Assembly (NCBI GenBank): GCA_027943245.1
Contig: JANDJZ010000514.1
Span: 1-43,099 of the forward strand
From: Acanthamoeba sp. SK_2022b
Taxonomy: Eukaryota > Discosea > Longamoebia > Acanthamoebidae
Reading direction: 5' to 3'
Length of the DNA stretch: 43,099 bases
Shown here in pieces: positions 15,648 through 25,569 of the stretch. Position numbers and translations under genes: made by a program. Numbering within the stretch: position 1 is the first letter of the stretch; each line of letters starts with the position of its first letter. The notes under the pieces were generated by a model. The model did not search any database. It saw only the letters and a list, made by a program, of their open reading frames with translations, and was not told the origin of the DNA.

Positions 15648-16946
15648 TCAGGCCTTGAGCAGGCCGCTGGCCAAATAGTCGCCGCCCTCTTTCACACCCG
15701 GCAATACGAAGAAGTATCCGCCGCCGATCGGCTTGATGTATTCTTCCAGCGCTTCGCCGTTGAGCCTTTTTTGCACCGTCAGGAATCCTTTTTCCAGATC
15801 GGCCTGATAGCAGACGAACAACAGCCCCATTTCCAGCTGCCCGGCATTGGAAACGCCAAGGGAATAGCTGTAGCCACGCCGCAACATCAAATTGCTTTGG
15901 CTTTCCGGCGTGCGGGGGTTAGCCAACCGGATGTGCGCGTCCATCGGGATCACCTTGCCGTCGGGATCGTTCGCGTAGTTCGGCTCGTCATGTTCATGCT
16001 TCATGCCGAGCGGCGCGCCGCTGTGCTTTTCGCGGCCGAAAATGGTTTCCTGCTCCTGCAGCGGCGTGCGATCCCAAAACTCCACGCGGAAGCGAATAAT
16101 ACGCGCTGCCTGGTAGCTGCCGCCCGCCGTCCACGCCGGCTCGCCGACGTTGTCGCCGACCCACACCACCTTATCCATCAGCGGTTTGTCGTCGGTTTTC
16201 GGGTTTGCGGTGCCGTCTTTGAAGCCCAGCAGGTTGATCGGCGTCTCTTTGCCTTTGCTGCGCGCCGCATGCGCGGAGATAAACCCTTCGCGCTTCCAGC
16301 GCACGCTGAGCAGATCCGGCGAATGCTTGATGATGTCGCGCAGTGCGTGGATCACCGTTTCATTGGTGTTGGCGCAGATCTGCAGCAGCAGATCGCCGTG
16401 GCAAAGCCCGGCGTCCAGCGCATCGTTGGGGAAGCGGGTCATTTTCTGCAACCGCAGCGGCTTTTGCGCCTGCAGGCCAAAGCGTTCGTCGAACAGCGAT
16501 GCGCCGACCGAGACGGTGATGGTCAGGTTGTCCGGATAAATCTCCGGCCCCATGATCCCCGAATCGAGCGGCGGCAATTTGGCGTCCACCTCCGGCGCCT
16601 TGCCGCCGTGGGTCAGGAACGCGATGCGGTCAGTCAGCAGCCGGAACAGGCGCTCCAGATCCGCTTTGCTGGTCGCCAGCACGTCGAACGCCACCAGCAT
16701 CATCGCCGCCTGTTGCGGGGTCAGCACCCCGGCCTGATGGCGGCCATAAAACGGCTGTTTCTGCCAGCGCTCATCCTGCGGCGCCGCCAACGGCTCTGCC
16801 GCTTTGTCCGCCGCCTGCACCAGGCGGCTGCCGCCCAGTGCCAGCGCGCTCAGCCCCAGCCCCTGCAGCAAACGGCGGCGTGAAGGGGATGCAGCCTCCT
16901 GAGAGTGCGGGTGAGGCCCGTTATTCGGGCCTGCCTTGTTGCTCAT
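15648..16946 (-). CDS. efeB: EfeB, Tat-exported heme peroxidase of the ferrous iron uptake system
   Basis: A 432-residue DyP-type peroxidase. The N-terminus carries a twin-arginine signal ([10 protein letters not shown], residues 22-31) with an AQAAD-like cleavage region near residue 45. The family motif GFKDGTANP is intact, as is the conserved segment [20 protein letters not shown]. It acts in the periplasm with EfeO and EfeU, where it is thought to help oxidise or release iron, including from heme. Eleven bases separate it from efeO, with GAGG as ribosome binding site. It is last in the efeU-efeO-efeB operon. Confidence 0.96.
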   Translation of the reverse strand: MSNKAGPNNGPHPHSQEAASPSRRRLLQGLGLSALALGGSRLVQAADKAAEPLAAPQDERWQKQPFYGRHQAGVLTPQQAAMMLVAFDVLATSKADLERLFRLLTDRIAFLTHGGKAPEVDAKLPPLDSGIMGPEIYPDNLTITVSVGASLFDERFGLQAQKPLRLQKMTRFPNDALDAGLCHGDLLLQICANTNETVIHALRDIIKHSPDLLSVRWKREGFISAHAARSKGKETPINLLGFKDGTANPKTDDKPLMDKVVWVGDNVGEPAWTAGGSYQAARIIRFRVEFWDRTPLQEQETIFGREKHSGAPLGMKHEHDEPNYANDPDGKVIPMDAHIRLANPRTPESQSNLMLRRGYSYSLGVSNAGQLEMGLLFVCYQADLEKGFLTVQKRLNGEALEEYIKPIGGGYFFVLPGVKEGGDYLASGLLKA

Positions 16947-16957
16947 AACCTTATGCC

Positions 16958-18094
16958 TCAGTCCAGACCCAATACGCCGCGCAGTTGGGAAAGGTCTTCC
17001 GCCAGCGTGGTGATCGGCCCTTTCAACGCATTGCGGTCGGCATCGGTCAGCTTCTCATAGGACTCATACCCCTCTTTGGTTTGGTACTTCGCCAAAATGG
17101 TGTCGACGGTTTTGAAGTTGGCGTCGATCTTGTCCAGCAGCGGCTTGTTGGCCTTGACCAACAGCGGGCGCAGCAGGTTGACGATCTTCTGCGCGCCGTC
17201 GACGTTGGCCTGGAAATCCCACAGGTCGGTGCGGCTGTAACGGTCTTCTTCACCGCTGATCTTGCTGGCCGCCACTTCTTCGATCAGCCCGGCTGCGCCG
17301 CCCACCACCTTGCTCGGCGGGAAGGTCAGTTCACCCACGCGTTTTTGCAGTTCAACGGTGTCGTGATACAGACGATCGGCATATTTGCCCATGTCTTTGG
17401 TCGAGTTGTCGGCAAACAGCGCCTTCTCCAGACGGTGGAAGCCGGTAAAGTTCGGATCCGCCGATTTCTTCTCGTAGTCGTCTTCACGAGCGTCGATGCT
17501 GCCGTCCAGATCGGAGAACAGCTCGGCAATCGGCTCGATGCGCTCATAGTGCTGGCGGGTCGGCGCGTACAGCTTGCGCGCTTGTTCCACGTTGCCGGCC
17601 TTCACCGCGTCGGTGAACAGCTTGGTCTGTTTCACCAGCCCGTCGACTTCTTTGATAACGTAGACTTTGTATTCGGCGATCGGGCCAACCAGATCCAGCG
17701 CGTTCGGTTTGCCGTCGGTGGCACCGTTGGTGGCTGCGGTGACGGTCAGTTTGCCTTTCGGGTTGCTCAGCAGCCCGCAGGTCATGTCGTATTCGCCCGT
17801 TTCCAGCGTGGCGGTCATTTTCTGGGTGAAGCCCGGCGCGATGTTTTCGCGCTCTTCCACCACCATCACCCCTTTCAGGATTTCCCATTCGACGTTTTTC
17901 TGGCTGGTGTTATGCACCACAAACTGCGTCTTGCCGGCCGGCACCGTCAGCTGCATCGGTTCGCACTGCTTGTCGTTGACCGTGACTTTGACCTGCGGCA
18001 CGTCCGCCGCCAACGCGTCGATGCTCAGCGCAAACGCCGGGATAGCCAGTAATGCTGCGTGCAACGCCTTGCGGCGAAATAACGGAGTAGACAT
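16958..18094 (-). CDS. efeO: EfeO, periplasmic iron-binding protein
   Basis: A 378-residue periplasmic protein with a signal peptide ([20 protein letters not shown], cleaved after ALAAD-like sequence). It has a cupredoxin domain at about residues 30-125 ([15 protein letters not shown] includes its ligand loop). A C-terminal M75 imelysin-type domain follows, with the HxxE metal motif in [11 protein letters not shown] place the start at 18092-18094 because GGGA lies upstream and the signal peptide then has the right length; an ATG seven codons earlier overlaps the efeU stop but lacks a ribosome binding site. EfeO is thought to pass iron to EfeU. Confidence 0.95.
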   Translation of the reverse strand: MSTPLFRRKALHAALLAIPAFALSIDALAADVPQVKVTVNDKQCEPMQLTVPAGKTQFVVHNTSQKNVEWEILKGVMVVEERENIAPGFTQKMTATLETGEYDMTCGLLSNPKGKLTVTAATNGATDGKPNALDLVGPIAEYKVYVIKEVDGLVKQTKLFTDAVKAGNVEQARKLYAPTRQHYERIEPIAELFSDLDGSIDAREDDYEKKSADPNFTGFHRLEKALFADNSTKDMGKYADRLYHDTVELQKRVGELTFPPSKVVGGAAGLIEEVAASKISGEEDRYSRTDLWDFQANVDGAQKIVNLLRPLLVKANKPLLDKIDANFKTVDTILAKYQTKEGYESYEKLTDADRNALKGPITTLAEDLSQLRGVLGLD

Positions 18095-18114
18095 ACGAGA
18101 TTCCCTATTAAACA

Positions 18115-18960
18115 TTAATGATTGATTTTACGTTGCGCCGGGGCCGCTGCCGGCTCCGCGCGCTGCGGCAGGAAAAAGAAAATCAGCGCCGGGATCAGAT
18201 ACAGGAAATAGACGGCCACTTCGCTGACCGTTGGCGCTTCCTGATAACCGAGAATGCCTTCCAGCAGGGTGCCGAACAGCGAATGGGTCGACAGGGTGCT
18301 GCTGAAATCGAAGGCGATGTCCTGGAAGTGGTTCCACAGGCCGGCTTCGTGGAAGGCGCGAATCGCCCCGGCGGCCAGGCCGGCGGCAACGAACAGAATG
18401 AACAGGCTGGTCCATTTGAAAAACTTGGCCAGGTGCAGCTTCACCCCGCCCCAATAAATCATCATGCCCAGCACGATGGCGGCCACCAGGCCGAGCACCG
18501 CGCCGAGCGGCGCCGCGGCGCCCACGTCTTGCTGGAACGCCGCCAGCAGGAAGAACACCGACTCCAGCCCTTCGCGCGCCACGGCGAAGAACACCATCGC
18601 CACCAGCGCCCAACCCTGCCCTTTACCGGCGCTGAGCGCCTGATCGATCGCCCCTTCCAGATGCACCTTGACCGACTTGGACACCTTACGCATCCAGAAC
18701 ACCATATAGGTGAGGATCACCACCGCCACCACCGCCACGATGCCCTCGAACAGCTCCTGCTGTTTCTGTGGGAACTCGCCGGTGGTTTCATTGATGAAGA
18801 TACCGAGCGCCAGACACAGCGCCGCAGCGACAATCACGCCGATCCACACCGCGCCCAGCCATTGGCTGCGCTGCGTGCGCTTCAGGTAGCTGGCGATCAG
18901 GCTGACGATCAGCGCGGCCTCCAACCCCTCACGGAACATGATAAGAAAGGGAACGAACAT
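18115..18960 (-). CDS. efeU: EfeU, Ftr1-family iron permease
   Basis: A 281-residue inner-membrane permease, homologous to yeast Ftr1. Both REGLE iron-translocation motifs are present: [13 protein letters not shown] in the first helix and [12 protein letters not shown] in the fourth. About seven membrane segments are visible. The reading frame is intact, unlike in E. coli K-12, where efeU is frameshifted, so the system should be functional. It is the first gene of the operon, behind a Fur box at 19050-19068. Confidence 0.96.
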   Translation of the reverse strand: MFVPFLIMFREGLEAALIVSLIASYLKRTQRSQWLGAVWIGVIVAAALCLALGIFINETTGEFPQKQQELFEGIVAVVAVVILTYMVFWMRKVSKSVKVHLEGAIDQALSAGKGQGWALVAMVFFAVAREGLESVFFLLAAFQQDVGAAAPLGAVLGLVAAIVLGMMIYWGGVKLHLAKFFKWTSLFILFVAAGLAAGAIRAFHEAGLWNHFQDIAFDFSSTLSTHSLFGTLLEGILGYQEAPTVSEVAVYFLYLIPALIFFFLPQRAEPAAAPAQRKINH

Positions 18961-19049
18961 AAATAATCACCCCTGAAAAGACCGCGGCGGCAGAGACGGT
19001 GCTTGCAAAATGAGCCGCGGCGACTATGTAAAGAAACGTAAAAACCAAC

Positions 19050-19068
19050 GAGAGTGATTATCATTCTG
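19050..19068 (-). promoter_or_regulatory. Fur box of the efeUOB operon
   Basis: Matches 14 of 19 positions of the Fur consensus, with a near-perfect core TGATTATCATT. It lies 90 bp upstream of the efeU start. Iron repression of efeUOB is known in E. coli, where CpxAR also acts. Confidence 0.8.
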
Positions 19069-19159
19069 CCAAGAATAAATACAAGAGGCATGACGGTGAT
19101 TTTTTCTAATCAAATGTCGCCAGGTGTTACAGCCGGATGACGGCGATCGGCAGGCAAAA

Positions 19160-19184
19160 AAAGGGGCGCTCTGCGCGCCCCTTT
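19160..19184 (-). terminator. Terminator of putP
   Basis: Ten-bp stem (AAAGGGGCGC / GCGCCCCTTT) with a five-base loop, leading into T7 on the minus strand, 22 bases after the putP stop. Confidence 0.92.
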
Positions 19185-19205
19185 ACCGACTGACATCGAA
19201 CGGCG

Positions 19206-20690
19206 TTACACCGTTTTGTACTCGGCTTCCGCCTGATCGAAACGCTCGGTCATGGTGGCGGAAGGCTGGCGGCCCATCAGGCTCACCACCACGATGGCGA
19301 GGCAACCCAGGATGAAGCCCGGGATGATTTCATACAGACCCAGCCATTCGTACTGTTTCCAGACGATCACCGTCACCGCACCGACCAACATACCGGCCAG
19401 CGCGCCGTTGCGGGTCATGCGCGACCACATCACCGAAATCAGCACAACCGGGCCGAAGGCGGCGCCGAAACCGGCCCAGGCGTAGCTCACCAGGCCCAGC
19501 ACGCGGTTCTCCGGGTTGGCCGCCAGCGCGATGGCGATCAACGCCACCACCAGCACCATCACGCGGCCGACCCACACCAGCTCGCGCTGGCTGGCGCCTT
19601 TACGCAGGAACGCCTTGTACAGGTCTTCGGTGATCGCGCTGGAGCACACCAGCAACTGGCAGCTCAGGGTACTCATGACCGCCGCCAGAATCGCCGACAG
19701 CAGCACGCCCGCTACCCATGGGTTGAACAGCAGCATCGCCAGTTCGATGAACACGCGTTCCCCGTTCTGCGACACGTTACCGGCTTGATCCGGGTTGTTG
19801 GCGAAGTAAGCAATACCGAAGAAACCGACGGCGATGGTGCCGGCCAGGCACAGGATCATCCAGGTCATGCTGATGCGACGCGCGCTGCGGATGGTGCGGT
19901 GAGAATCCGCCGCCATGAAACGCGCCAGGATGTGCGGCTGGCCGAAGTAGCCCAGGCCCCAACCCAGCAGCGACAGGATGGCGACGAAGTTCAGCCCCTT
20001 CAGCATGTCGAGGTTGGCCGGGTTCTGCGCCTGGATCACCAGCATCGAGGTATCGATGCCGCCGACGGCGAAGATCACGATCACCGGCGTCAGGATCAGC
20101 GCGAAAATCATCAGGCTGGCCTGCACGGTGTCGGTCCAGCTCACCGCCAGGAAACCGCCGATAAAGGTGTAGAGGATGGTCGCCGCGGCGCCGGCCCACA
20201 GGGCGGTTTCGTAGCTCATGCCGAAGGTGCTTTCGAACAGGCGCGCGCCGGCTACGATGCCGGAGGCGCAGTAAATGGTGAAGAACACCAGGATAACGAT
20301 GGCAGAGATCACGCGCAGCAGCTTGCTGTTGTCTTCAAAGCGGCTGGTGAAATAATCCGGCAGCGTCAGGGCGTTGTTGTTGGCTTCGGTATGCACGCGC
20401 AGCCTTCCTGCCACCAGCTTCCAGTTCAGGTAAGCGCCGATGGTCAGGCCGATAGCGATCCAGCTTTCGGAGATGCCGGAGAGGAAGATGGCGCCCGGCA
20501 GGCCCATCAGCAACCAGCCGCTCATGTCGGAAGCGCCGGCGGACAGCGCGGTCACCACGCTGCCCAAACTGCGGCCGCCGAGAATATAGTCATCAAAGTT
20601 GTTGGTTGCCCGGTAGGCAAGCAGGCCGATCAGCACCATCCCGAAAATGTACACCAGGAAGGTCACCAGCATAGGTGTGCTCATTGTCAT
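19206..20690 (-). CDS. putP: Sodium/proline symporter PutP
   Basis: A 494-residue inner-membrane transporter of the solute:sodium symporter family, colinear with E. coli PutP. The second helix region LGSVVTALSAGASDMSGWLLMG carries the residues that bind Na+ and proline. FFTIYCASGIVAGARLFEST and the downstream AWAGFGAAFGPVV stretch are almost unchanged from E. coli. About 13 membrane segments are expected. It starts at ATG behind GGAG, divergent from putA with 571 bp between them, and supplies proline to PutA. Confidence 0.97.
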   Translation of the reverse strand: MTMSTPMLVTFLVYIFGMVLIGLLAYRATNNFDDYILGGRSLGSVVTALSAGASDMSGWLLMGLPGAIFLSGISESWIAIGLTIGAYLNWKLVAGRLRVHTEANNNALTLPDYFTSRFEDNSKLLRVISAIVILVFFTIYCASGIVAGARLFESTFGMSYETALWAGAAATILYTFIGGFLAVSWTDTVQASLMIFALILTPVIVIFAVGGIDTSMLVIQAQNPANLDMLKGLNFVAILSLLGWGLGYFGQPHILARFMAADSHRTIRSARRISMTWMILCLAGTIAVGFFGIAYFANNPDQAGNVSQNGERVFIELAMLLFNPWVAGVLLSAILAAVMSTLSCQLLVCSSAITEDLYKAFLRKGASQRELVWVGRVMVLVVALIAIALAANPENRVLGLVSYAWAGFGAAFGPVVLISVMWSRMTRNGALAGMLVGAVTVIVWKQYEWLGLYEIIPGFILGCLAIVVVSLMGRQPSATMTERFDQAEAEYKTV

Positions 20691-21261
20691 TTAATTCTCC
20701 ACTTTCATTATTATTCGCGTTTCGCTCCGGCCAAGCCGGCGCCGGTAAACCCACGCGCAATGCATTTCACTGGCCGCCGCGCCGGAACGTGGCGCAGCCT
20801 GCTAGCAAGTGCAGGTAAAATAGTTTCTGCCCGTAATTGTTGACCGTCGGTTATCCTAGATGAGCCTTTCATCAACCAACAAGATATTTAACAACAAAGT
20901 TACACAAAGTTTACCCTGCGTCACATTTACCGGGCCTAAAGGTTGCACTCACGACAAGCAAAATGAGTTGCACCTGGTTATTACCCTTATATACCGCAAG
21001 GTAAAGCGTTTGCGGCATCATAAACCCCGCCGCATTCGCTCAATAACGCAACATTCGTGCCAACTGCCCATGTTAAAAAATCGATGAAACTCACACTTCG
21101 CTCATCAGCCTGATTTAACAAGGTTGCACAAAGTTGCAACATGCAGGATATTGTCTGCATTCTTGACACCACACATCACACGAACCTATCCCAACAGGCT
21201 TTCCAGCCTGCTGTTTGTCTAGCCTGATGGGATAGGTTCTAAACACAGGAGTTGGATAGGC
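20691..21261. promoter_or_regulatory. put control region with PutA operator hexamers
   Basis: The divergent putP-putA intergenic region contains the PutA recognition hexamer GTTGCA at 20942-20947, 20967-20972, 21123-21128 and 21133-21138, plus an overlapping inverted copy at 21135-21140. E. coli PutA represses both genes by binding five such sites when proline is absent. No other gene is visible here. Confidence 0.8.
21182..21239 (+). repeat. Large imperfect inverted repeat in the putA leader
   Basis: Outer arms at 21182-21193 (GAACCTATCCCA) and 21228-21239 pair perfectly over 12 bp. After one mismatch, six more pairs form between CAGGCT (21195-21200) and AGCCTG (21221-21226). The same CAGGCT can instead pair with a nearer AGCCTG (21205-21210), so two folds exclude each other. 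It ends seven bases before the putA ribosome binding site (21246-21251). Confidence 0.75.
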
Positions 21262-24200
21262 ATGGGCACTACCACAATGGGCGTGAAACTCGACGAGGCA
21301 ACACGCGACCGGATCAAGAGCGCCGCGCAGCGCATCGATCGCACGCCGCACTGGCTCATCAAGCAGGCCATCTTTAATTACCTCGAGCGTCTCGAGAGCG
21401 GTTCCGATATTCCTGAAATCCCAGCGCTGGCCGCTGCGGGCCAGCCTGAAGCGGACGACATTATGCCGCAAGCGCAGGAAGAGTCACACCAGCCATTCCT
21501 CGATTTCGCCGAACAAATTCTGCCGCAGTCGGTCACCCGCGCCGCCATCACCGCCGCCTATCGTCGCCCGGAGACCGAAGCGGTGCCGATGTTGCTCGAA
21601 CAGGCGCGATTACCCGCCGATCTTGCTCAGGCTACTCACAAAATGGCCTACGGCATCGCCGAGAAGTTACGTAACCAAAAAAGTGCAAACGGCCGCGCCG
21701 GCATGGTGCAAGGCCTGCTGCAAGAGTTCTCCCTCTCCTCGCAGGAAGGCGTGGCGCTGATGTGCCTGGCGGAAGCGCTGTTGCGTATTCCGGACAAACC
21801 GACCCGCGATGCCCTGATCCGCGACAAGATCAGCAACGGCAACTGGCACTCGCACCTGGGGCGCAGCCCGTCGCTGTTCGTCAACGCCGCCACCTGGGGC
21901 CTGCTGTTCACCGGCAAGCTGGTGTCCACACATAACGAAGCCAATCTGTCCCGTTCGCTGAACCGCATTATCGGCAAGAGCGGCGAACCGCTGATCCGCA
22001 AAGGCGTGGACATGGCGATGCGCCTGATGGGCGAACAGTTCGTGACCGGCGAAACCATCGCCGAAGCGCTGGCCAACGCGCGCAAGCTCGAAGAAAAAGG
22101 CTTCCGCTACTCCTACGACATGCTGGGCGAAGCCGCCCTGACCGAAGCCGACGCGCAAGCCTACCTGGTTTCCTACCAGCAGGCGATCCACGCCATCGGC
22201 AAAGCCTCCAACGGCCGCGGCATCTATGAAGGCCCCGGCATCTCCATCAAGCTGTCCGCCCTGCACCCGCGCTACAGCCGCGCGCAGTACGAACGCGTCA
22301 TGGAAGAGCTCTACCCGCGTCTGCTGTCGCTGACCCTGCAGGCACGCCAGTACGATATCGGCATCAACATCGATGCCGAAGAGGCCGACCGCCTGGAGAT
22401 CTCGCTCGATCTGCTGGAGAAGCTGTGCTTCGAACCGCAGCTGGCTGGCTGGAATGGCATCGGCTTCGTGATCCAGGCCTACCAAAAACGCTGTCCGTTC
22501 GCCATCGACGCGGTGATCGACATGGCGCAACGCAGCCGCCGTCGCCTGATGATCCGTCTGGTGAAGGGCGCCTACTGGGACAGCGAAATCAAACGCGCCC
22601 AGATGGACGGCCTGGAAGGCTACCCGGTATACACCCGCAAGGTCTATACCGACGTTTCCTACCTGGCCTGCGCCCGCAAGCTGCTGTCGGTGCCGAACCT
22701 GATCTATCCGCAGTTCGCGACCCACAACGCCCATACCCTGAGCGCCATCTATCATCTGGCCGGCAACAACTACTACCCTGGCCAGTATGAGTTCCAGTGC
22801 CTGCACGGCATGGGTGAGCCGCTGTACGAGCAGGTGGTGGGTAAAGTGGCCGACGGCAAACTGAACCGCCCTTGCCGCATCTATGCGCCGGTCGGCACCC
22901 ATGAAACGCTGCTGGCTTACCTGGTGCGCCGCCTGCTGGAAAACGGCGCCAACACCTCGTTCGTCAACCGCATCGCCGATGCCACCCTGCCGCTCGACGA
23001 GCTGGTGGCCGATCCGGTCAGCGCCGTGGAAGCGCTGGCAGCCAGCGAAGGCCAGATTGGCCTGCCGCATCCGCGCATTCCGCTGCCGCGCGAGCTGTAC
23101 GGCGAGAAACGCACTAACTCCAGCGGTCTGGATCTGTCCAACGAACAGCGTCTGGCCTCGCTCTCCAGTGCCCTGCTCACCAGCGCCAGCCATCCGTGGC
23201 GCGCGGAACCGATCATCGACGCCGAATTGGATCAGGGCGTGGAGCAACCGGTGATCAACCCGGCCGAGCCGGGCGATGTGGTCGGCTACGTGCGTGAAGC
23301 CACCGAAGGCGAAGTCAGCCGTGCGCTCGACGCCGCCGCGGCCGCCGGCCCAATCTGGTTCGCTACGCCGCCGACGGAGCGCGCCGCGATCCTCGAACGC
23401 GCCGCCGAGTTGATGGAGAGCCAGCTGCAAAGCCTTCTGGGCATTCTGGTGCGTGAAGCGGGTAAAACCTTCAACAACGCCATCGCCGAAGTGCGCGAAG
23501 CGGTGGACTTCCTGCACTACTACGCCGGCCAGGTGCGCGACGATTTCGCCAACGACAGCCACCGTCCGCTGGGCCCAGTGGTCTGCATCAGCCCGTGGAA
23601 CTTCCCGCTGGCGATCTTCACCGGCCAAATCGCCGCGGCGCTGGCGGCGGGCAACAGCGTGCTGGCCAAACCGGCCGAGCAAACGCCATTGGTAGCCGCG
23701 CAGGCGGTGCGCATCCTGCTGGAAGCCGGCATTCCGCAAGGCGTGCTGCAGCTGCTGCCGGGCCAGGGTGAAACCGTCGGCTCAACGCTGGTCAACGATG
23801 CCCGCGTCCGCGGCGTGATGTTCACCGGCTCCACCGACGTCGCCGGCATTCTGCAGCGCAGCATCGCCGGTCGCCTGGATCCGCAAGGCCGTCCGACGCC
23901 GCTGATCGCCGAAACCGGCGGCCTGAACGCCATGATCGTCGACTCTTCGGCCCTGACCGAACAAGTCGTCACCGACGTGGTGGCCTCCGCCTTCGACAGC
24001 GCCGGCCAGCGCTGCTCCGCGCTGCGTATCCTGTGCATTCAGGAAGACGTGGCCGAGCACACGCTGCAAATGCTGCGCGGCGCGATGGCTGAATGCCGCA
24101 TGGGTAACCCGGAGCGCCTGTCTACCGACGTAGGCCCGGTGATCGACGCCGAAGCCAAAACCGGCATCGAACGCCACATCCAGGCGATGCGCGCCAAAGG

Positions 24201-25233
24201 CCGCAAGGTGTACCAGGCCGCCAAAGGCAGCGCGCAGGATGAGAAAGAGTGGGCGCGCGGCACCTTCATCAAACCGACGCTGATCGAACTCGACAGCTTC
24301 GACGAGCTGCAAAAAGAGATCTTTGGCCCGGTGCTGCACGTGGTGCGCTTCCAGCGCAACAATCTGGACGCGCTGGTCGATCAGATCAACGCCGCCGGTT
24401 ATGGCCTGACGCTGGGCATTCACACCCGTATCGATGAAACCATCGCCCGGGTGACCGAACGCGCCAAGGTCGGCAACCTGTACGTCAACCGTAACATGGT
24501 TGGCGCGGTGGTCGGCGTGCAGCCGTTCGGCGGCGAAGGCCTGTCGGGCACCGGCCCGAAAGCCGGCGGCCCGCTGTACCTGTACCGTCTGCTGGCTAAC
24601 CGTCCGGACGACGCGCTGCAGCGTACGCTGCACCGTCAGGACGACGAGCGCCCGATGGAAGCCACCGCGCGGCCGCAGCTGTTGGGCGCGCTGCAATCGC
24701 TGGAGAAATGGGCGGTCACCAGCCAACACAGCGAACTGGCGGCATTGGCGCAGCGCTATGCGGAGCTGGGCCAGGGCGGCACCGTACGTCCGCTGCCGGG
24801 CCCGACCGGCGAGCGCAATACCTATGCCCTGCTGCCGCGTGAACGCGTGCTGTGCCTGGCGGATAACGAAGCCGACGCGCTGATCCAGTTGGCCGCCGTG
24901 CTGGCGGTCGGCAGCAGCGCGCTGTGGCCGGAAGCGGAACTGCAGCGCAATCTGTTCCGCCGCTTGCCGAACGATGTGCAGGCGCGCATCGCCTTCAGCA
25001 AAGACTGGCAGCAGGACAAGGTCGAGTTCGACGCCGCCATCTACCACGGCGATGCCGACCAGCTGCGCACCCTGTGCGAGCAGATCGCGCAGCGCGGCGG
25101 CGCCATCGTCTCGGTGCAGGGCTTCGCTCACGGTGAAACCAACATCCTGTTGGAACGCCTGCTGATCGAGCGTTCGCTGAGCGTCAACACCGCCGCCGCC
25201 GGCGGTAACGCCAGCCTGATGACCATCGGTTAA
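21262..25233 (+). CDS. putA: PutA, trifunctional proline dehydrogenase / P5C dehydrogenase / repressor
   Basis: A 1323-residue protein that oxidises proline to glutamate in two steps and represses put transcription. Residues 1-47 form the ribbon-helix-helix DNA-binding domain (TTTMGVKLDEATRDRIK). The FAD-dependent proline dehydrogenase barrel covers about 260-570, with RLVKGAYWDSEIKRAQ and the terminal LVRRLLENGANTSFVNR. The aldehyde dehydrogenase domain covers about 640-1120, with catalytic Cys918 in AGQRCSALR and Glu884 in AETGG. A C-terminal domain closes the substrate tunnel. AGGAG lies ten bases before the ATG. Length and residue numbering are nearly those of E. coli PutA. Confidence 0.98.
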   Translation: MGTTTMGVKLDEATRDRIKSAAQRIDRTPHWLIKQAIFNYLERLESGSDIPEIPALAAAGQPEADDIMPQAQEESHQPFLDFAEQILPQSVTRAAITAAYRRPETEAVPMLLEQARLPADLAQATHKMAYGIAEKLRNQKSANGRAGMVQGLLQEFSLSSQEGVALMCLAEALLRIPDKPTRDALIRDKISNGNWHSHLGRSPSLFVNAATWGLLFTGKLVSTHNEANLSRSLNRIIGKSGEPLIRKGVDMAMRLMGEQFVTGETIAEALANARKLEEKGFRYSYDMLGEAALTEADAQAYLVSYQQAIHAIGKASNGRGIYEGPGISIKLSALHPRYSRAQYERVMEELYPRLLSLTLQARQYDIGINIDAEEADRLEISLDLLEKLCFEPQLAGWNGIGFVIQAYQKRCPFAIDAVIDMAQRSRRRLMIRLVKGAYWDSEIKRAQMDGLEGYPVYTRKVYTDVSYLACARKLLSVPNLIYPQFATHNAHTLSAIYHLAGNNYYPGQYEFQCLHGMGEPLYEQVVGKVADGKLNRPCRIYAPVGTHETLLAYLVRRLLENGANTSFVNRIADATLPLDELVADPVSAVEALAASEGQIGLPHPRIPLPRELYGEKRTNSSGLDLSNEQRLASLSSALLTSASHPWRAEPIIDAELDQGVEQPVINPAEPGDVVGYVREATEGEVSRALDAAAAAGPIWFATPPTERAAILERAAELMESQLQSLLGILVREAGKTFNNAIAEVREAVDFLHYYAGQVRDDFANDSHRPLGPVVCISPWNFPLAIFTGQIAAALAAGNSVLAKPAEQTPLVAAQAVRILLEAGIPQGVLQLLPGQGETVGSTLVNDARVRGVMFTGSTDVAGILQRSIAGRLDPQGRPTPLIAETGGLNAMIVDSSALTEQVVTDVVASAFDSAGQRCSALRILCIQEDVAEHTLQMLRGAMAECRMGNPERLSTDVGPVIDAEAKTGIERHIQAMRAKGRKVYQAAKGSAQDEKEWARGTFIKPTLIELDSFDELQKEIFGPVLHVVRFQRNNLDALVDQINAAGYGLTLGIHTRIDETIARVTERAKVGNLYVNRNMVGAVVGVQPFGGEGLSGTGPKAGGPLYLYRLLANRPDDALQRTLHRQDDERPMEATARPQLLGALQSLEKWAVTSQHSELAALAQRYAELGQGGTVRPLPGPTGERNTYALLPRERVLCLADNEADALIQLAAVLAVGSSALWPEAELQRNLFRRLPNDVQARIAFSKDWQQDKVEFDAAIYHGDADQLRTLCEQIAQRGGAIVSVQGFAHGETNILLERLLIERSLSVNTAAAGGNASLMTIG

Positions 25234-25284
25234 CGCATCGTCAAGGCGGCCATGCATGGCCGCCTGATTGGCTCACCGCTACGC

Positions 25285-25308
25285 AAACCCTGCACTTGTG
25301 CAGGGTTT
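25285..25308 (+). terminator. Terminator of putA
   Basis: Ten-bp stem AAACCCTGCA / TGCAGGGTTT with a four-base loop, running into T on the plus strand, about 50 bases after the putA stop. Confidence 0.92.
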
Positions 25309-25547
25309 TTTATTGCCCGCAGCCCGGTCAGCCGTTAGCGTCTTGCTATCCTGGCATGAGGATGCGGCGCCTCATGGGCGATAACAACAGGGTGAACTCA
25401 GAACGAATTAGTCTGCTTGCAAACCGTGGCAGAACGCTACTCGTCGCATTGACTCTCGGGTTCAGTAACATCCGGGATACGGTAGCCGCAGCGGATTTCT
25501 CGCCGCCGCCGCGCGAAACGCATTGTTGAAAAAGGAGTGAATGCGAA

Positions 25548-25564
25548 CGGGGGAAGCTCCCCCG
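25548..25564 (-). terminator. Probable terminator hairpin after tcyN
   Basis: Seven-bp GC stem (CGGGGGA / TCCCCCG) with a three-base loop, six bases after the tcyN stop. The T-run on the minus strand is distant and interrupted, so termination may be partial. Confidence 0.55.
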
Positions 25565-25569
25565 CCGTC

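Noticed and set aside
18095..18115. Longer EfeO starting at the ATG that overlaps the efeU stop
   Set aside because: No ribosome binding site, and it would put seven polar residues ahead of the signal peptide; the ATG at 18092-18094 has GGGA upstream and fits the family length.
21667..23739. 690-codon minus-strand open frame opposite putA
   Set aside because: Antisense to the conserved PutA catalytic domains; composition is that of a mirror frame. The 491-codon frame at 23782-25257 is rejected for the same reason.
25296..25529. 77-codon frame after putA
   Set aside because: Begins inside the putA terminator, no ribosome binding site. Apart from a seven-bp hairpin at 25355-25376, nothing was found in this gap.
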